Assembly (NCBI GenBank): GCA_017622215.1
Contig: JAGARO010000006.1
Span: 1-64,000, forward strand
From: Clostridia bacterium
GTDB lineage: Bacteria; Bacillota; Clostridia; Monoglobales; Monoglobaceae
Direction: 5' to 3'
DNA length: 64,000 bases
Each line of letters starts with the position of its first letter. The first letter of the stretch is position 1. Both the position numbers and the translations under genes were made by a program. The notes below the pieces were generated by a model. It was not told where the DNA came from. It made no database searches and saw nothing but the letters and a program-made list of their open reading frames with translations. Of the stretch, positions 61,204-64,000 are shown in pieces.

Positions 61204-61232
61204 ATTATATCATCTTTAGAAAACTTTGTCAA
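61204..61232 (-). promoter_or_regulatory. Consensus SigA promoter of rpmJ-rpsM-rpsK-rpsD-rpoA-rplQ
   Basis: TTGACA (61227-61232) and TATAAT (61204-61209), both perfect, 17-bp spacer, on the minus strand, just after infA. It splits this block from the upstream secY-adk-map-infA genes. Confidence 0.88.
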
Positions 61233-61260
61233 TAACTTTTTGTAATAATTTTATAATTTT

Positions 61261-61479
61261 TTATTTTGCTCTCCAGGTAATTCTTCCTTTTGTTAAATCA
61301 TAAGGAGAAATTTCAAGTGTAACCTTATCTCCTGGGAGAATTTTAATAAAATGTGTTCTGAGTTTACCTGAAATATGCGCTAAAACCTGATGTCCGTTTT
61401 CAAGTTCAACCTTAAACATTGCGTTTGGTAAAGCTTCAAGGACTGTGCCTTCAACTTCAAGTACGTCTTCCTTTGCCAT
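61261..61479 (-). CDS. infA: Translation initiation factor IF-1
   Basis: A 72-residue S1-like OB-fold IF-1 ([65 protein letters not shown]). AGGAGG precedes the ATG. Standard length and place. Confidence 0.98.
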   Translation of the reverse strand: MAKEDVLEVEGTVLEALPNAMFKVELENGHQVLAHISGKLRTHFIKILPGDKVTLEISPYDLTKGRITWRAK

Positions 61480-61491
61480 ATCTAATCCTCC

Positions 61492-61776
61492 TTAAAAATT
61501 AAGAAAAAATTTTTCCGAAAACTCTGCAATCTCTCTTCTCAGTTCTGCATTGGTCGGTCTTTCACCGTTTTCAAGCTTTCCCTTTATGAAACTGCTTGTC
61601 TCCATATATTTTAAATGTTTAATATTTTTCTTCTTCAGATTGTCCATCTTCCTTACATCACCGTCTGCAATCTCTGCAAAGTTTCCTTCTTTGCCAATTA
61701 CAACGAGGAACTTTCCTCCGTCTCGGCCTGACTGTGAAAGGACAATATCTCCTATATTGATTTCGAAATTTTCCAT
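61492..61776 (-). CDS. KOW-domain RNA-binding protein (L14e-like)
   Basis: A 94-residue protein with a KOW motif at the N-terminus (INIGDIVLSQSGRDGGKFLVVIGKEGNFAEIADGDVRKMDNLKKKNIKHLK). Members are encoded between map and infA across Clostridia and are thought to bind ribosomal RNA, but function is unproven. ATG 61776 follows GGTGAGG; the upstream ATG at 61797 lies in the end of map. Confidence 0.88.
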   Translation of the reverse strand: MENFEINIGDIVLSQSGRDGGKFLVVIGKEGNFAEIADGDVRKMDNLKKKNIKHLKYMETSSFIKGKLENGERPTNAELRREIAEFSEKFFLNF

Positions 61777-61786
61777 ATCCTCACCT

Positions 61787-62539
61787 TTAGTCCACATATG
61801 TTAAAAGCAGTGGTTCTCCGTCGGTAATCAAAATAGAATTTTCATAATGTGCCGAAAGCTTTCCGTCCTTTGTAAAAACTGCCCAGCCGTCATCTGCAAT
61901 AAAGTAATCCTTCTTGCCCTGACACACCATAGGTTCAACCGCTATACACATTCCGTTCTTAAGGCGCGCCCCTCTTTCCCTCTTTGATACATAATTAGGA
62001 ATTTCAGGGTCTTCGTGCATTTCTGCTCCTATTCCGTGTCCGCAGAAGTCTCTTAAAACGCTGAAGCCGTTTTCTTCAACAAAGTCCTGGACTGCTTTTG
62101 AAATATCTGAAACTCTGAAGCTTTCCTTACAGAATTTCAATCCTTCAAAAAAGCTTTCTTTTGTTACATCAATAAGTCTTTGTGCCTCATCCGACACCTT
62201 TCCTACAGCAAAGGTTCTTGCAGCGTCGCCATGATATCCCTTCCAGCATGCACCTACATCTATAGACACAACATCTCCCTCACGAAGAGGTTCGTTATTA
62301 GGAAAACCGTGGATAATCACATCATTTACACTTGCACAAACAGTTGCAGGAAATCCGCCGTATCCCTTAAAGGATGGCAAACAACCCTGACTTCTGATAT
62401 AATCCTCTGCTATCTTATTAAGTTCGTTGGTTGTAACACCAGGCTTTACAGCCTCCTCAACTCTCTTAAGAGTTTCGCCTGTTACTCTACCCGCAATCTT
62501 CATAAGCTCAATTTCAGCTTTTGATTTTATAGTAATCAT
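61787..62539 (-). CDS. map: Methionine aminopeptidase, type I
   Basis: A 250-residue type Ia MetAP. Metal ligands: DVGACWKGYHGDAART (two Asp), GHGIGAEMHEDPEIPNY (His), VEPMV (Glu) and YENSILIT (Glu). Removes initiator Met cotranslationally. ATG 62539 starts one base after the adk stop, with GGTGAA upstream. Confidence 0.97.
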   Translation of the reverse strand: MITIKSKAEIELMKIAGRVTGETLKRVEEAVKPGVTTNELNKIAEDYIRSQGCLPSFKGYGGFPATVCASVNDVIIHGFPNNEPLREGDVVSIDVGACWKGYHGDAARTFAVGKVSDEAQRLIDVTKESFFEGLKFCKESFRVSDISKAVQDFVEENGFSVLRDFCGHGIGAEMHEDPEIPNYVSKRERGARLKNGMCIAVEPMVCQGKKDYFIADDGWAVFTKDGKLSAHYENSILITDGEPLLLTYVD

Positions 62540-62540
62540 T

Positions 62541-63173
62541 TTATTCACCCAGCACTCTAAGTACCTCTCTTGAGGTATCCTCAATACCCTCTCTGCCTAC
62601 AACTGTCTTAAGAAGTCCTCTTTCTTCAAAGTATTTCTTAAGAGGCTCTGTTAAGGTATGATATGTGTTAAGTCTTTCTTTAACTGTTTCAGGTTTATCG
62701 TCCTTTCGGGTCTTGATTGCCCCTCCACAGTTATCGCAAACACCCTCTACGGCAGGTTTTCTGTATTCCTTATGGAAAGCTGTTCCACATTCGCTACATT
62801 CAAGTCTTCCTGACACTCGTCTTATAATTTCATCATCCGAAACATCAAGAGTGAGCACAACATCAATTTTAAGTTTTGACGCAGTGAGAGTTTCTGCCTG
62901 TTTTATATTTCTTGGAAATCCGTCTAAAATAAAACCGTTCTTACAGTCAGGCTGACTTAATCTTTCCTTGACCATCTTTATCATAACGTCGTCAGGGACA
63001 AATTTACCATCATCTATAAACTTCTTTGCAATCTCACCTAATTCTGTGCCTTCATCGATATTATGTCTAAGCATTGCTCCGGTTGAAATTGTCGGAATAT
63101 TAAAATGTTTGCTGAGCATCTCCGCCTGTGTTCCTTTGCCGGCTCCCGGCGGTGCAAGAATTATAAGATTCAT
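62541..63173 (-). CDS. adk: Adenylate kinase (zinc-binding form)
   Basis: A 210-residue Adk. P-loop APPGAGKGTQ (residues 7-16), NMP site, and an extended LID with CSECGTAFH...CDNCGG, the four-Cys zinc site of Gram-positive enzymes. Located after secY as usual. Confidence 0.97.
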   Translation of the reverse strand: MNLIILAPPGAGKGTQAEMLSKHFNIPTISTGAMLRHNIDEGTELGEIAKKFIDDGKFVPDDVMIKMVKERLSQPDCKNGFILDGFPRNIKQAETLTASKLKIDVVLTLDVSDDEIIRRVSGRLECSECGTAFHKEYRKPAVEGVCDNCGGAIKTRKDDKPETVKERLNTYHTLTEPLKKYFEERGLLKTVVGREGIEDTSREVLRVLGE

Positions 63174-63294
63174 TTATGTCACATTTCCTTTCGATAATAA
63201 ATTAAGTCTAAAGCCTCTGTTTTCAAGGTTTTTATCGATTTTATTGTTAATTTTTATTTCTGCTTTTGGAAAAATATTCCTATAAACTCCACAA

Positions 63295-63333
63295 GGGGCT
63301 GTGTCAGAAGCATATTTCTCCTGACACATCCCC
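63295..63333 (-). other. Hairpin between secY and adk
   Basis: GGGG-c-TGTGTCAG pairs with CTGACACA-t-CCCC around a 13-nt loop, with no good T run on the minus strand. Could be a processing site or attenuator in the secY-adk transcript. Confidence 0.4.
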
Positions 63334-63358
63334 TGTATGTTTGTTTATTTAAGATATC

Positions 63359-64000
63359 TTATTCAAGAAATCCCTTATAATGTCTCATAAGCATCTGGGA
63401 TTCGAGCTGCTGAACTGTTTCAAGGGCAACACCAACTACGATAAGGAGTGATGTTCCGCCGATTGAGAAGTTCTGAATATTAAGTCCAAGGTTCATCAAA
63501 ATCGGAAGGATTGCGACGAGACCGAGGAATATAGCTCCGCCAAATGTAATCTTAGAGAGCACTCTATTGATATATTCAGATGTTGGACGGCCCGGTCTGA
63601 TACCTGGCACGAAACCACCGTTCTGCTTCATATTGTTCGCCATTTCTACAGGATTGAACTGAATCGCTGTGTAGAAGTATGTGAAGAATATGATGAGCAA
63701 GAAGTACACAATAGCATAAACTACACTATCACCTGAGAATATCTTAAGGAATCCACCCCAGAATCCGCCTGAAGCAGCTGTCTTTCCGAAGAAAGCAGCG
63801 ATTGTGCCAGGGAATGCAAGGATTGACATAGCAAAGATTACAGGAATAACGCCTGCTGACGCTACCTTAATCGGAATATGTGTGCTCTGTCCGCCGTACA
63901 TTTTTCTTCCCACAACACGCTTAGCGTACTGTACAGGGATTCTTCTTTCAGCTTCATTGAACATTACAACAAATCCGATTACTACAACAACCAATATTAC
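63359..64000 (-). CDS. secY: Preprotein translocase subunit SecY, 3' part
   Basis: The C-terminal half of SecY; the gene continues beyond the right edge. Visible: ERRIPVQYAKRVVGRKMYGGQSTHIPIKVASAGVIPVIFAMSI (cytoplasmic loop C4 and TM7), FNPVEMANNMKQNGGFVPGIRPGRPTSEYINRVLSKIT (loop C5, ribosome/SecA contact) and TM9-10. About 211 or more residues are in the window, no frameshift. Confidence 0.96.
   Translation of the reverse strand, partial: VILVVVVIGFVVMFNEAERRIPVQYAKRVVGRKMYGGQSTHIPIKVASAGVIPVIFAMSILAFPGTIAAFFGKTAASGGFWGGFLKIFSGDSVVYAIVYFLLIIFFTYFYTAIQFNPVEMANNMKQNGGFVPGIRPGRPTSEYINRVLSKITFGGAIFLGLVAILPILMNLGLNIQNFSIGGTSLLIVVGVALETVQQLESQMLMRHYKGFLE

Overview
The window comes from a low-GC, spore-forming, anaerobic Firmicute of class Clostridia. 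Evidence is spoIVA, spoIIE with Spo0A boxes, a SleL-like cortex hydrolase, a six-gene Rnf complex, an S-layer (SLH) protein, and the Gram-positive order secY-adk-map-KOW-infA-rpmJ-rpsM-rpsK-rpsD-rpoA-rplQ. I cannot name the species.

Main discovery: the sporulation gene spoIVA is cut in two by a 26.4 kb element. Codons 1-399 lie on the minus strand at 28273-27077, and the last 91 codons lie at 653-378. Between them is an element bounded by an identical 9-bp core (652-660 and 27075-27083). A large serine recombinase (682-2355) sits 22 bp inside the left core. Recombination between the cores would remove a 26,423-bp circle and rebuild an intact 490-codon spoIVA in frame (...APSIH|MIRAD...). This is the architecture of skin-type elements, which are excised from sigK in the mother cell, but in a different gene and with a different cargo. 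The two element ends also form an inverted repeat centred on the core, as expected of a serine-integrase attP. A SigE-like promoter and a 55-codon gene that could encode a directionality factor precede the recombinase.

Cargo of the element: after the recombinase, the small gene and a convergent nucleotidyltransferase-fold gene, the rest (3919-26842) is one 23-gene minus-strand operon. It is driven by a perfect consensus SigA promoter (26922-26950) just inside the right end. It encodes a Wzx/Wzy-type surface polysaccharide pathway: amino-sugar transaminase, PglC-like initiating transferase, seven glycosyltransferase domains, flippase, polymerase, O-acetyltransferases, pyruvyl-transferase and DUF1919 modules, and CDP-glycerol synthesis and transfer. 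It also holds an amino-acid-like set: two ATP-grasp enzymes, a DAP-decarboxylase-like enzyme, a D-cysteine-desulfhydrase-like enzyme and a PIG-L deacetylase. There are no phage structural or conjugation genes. If excision occurs in the mother cell, that cell loses its capsule genes while rebuilding the spore-coat ATPase.

Left edge (1-300): two tandem SigA promoters fire leftward out of the window with an rRNA-type leader.

Right of the element: small transporters, an ABC-F ATPase, mscL, a trypsin-like protease, tspO, a LysM-GH18 spore enzyme and tRNA-Lys(CTT) (28-34.7 kb); an SLH phosphodiester glycosidase; rnfCDGEAB, divergent from spoIIE with 0A boxes between them (37.4-45 kb); galE, a tagA/wecG-type transferase, folate and membrane genes, mltG and rodA (45-51.7 kb); cca, recR, a short queG-like gene, an RlmD-type methyltransferase and rnmV (51.7-57.7 kb); a palindromic repeat; then the ribosomal protein/rpoA/secY block to the right edge. 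A structured RNA lies between rpmJ and rpsM.
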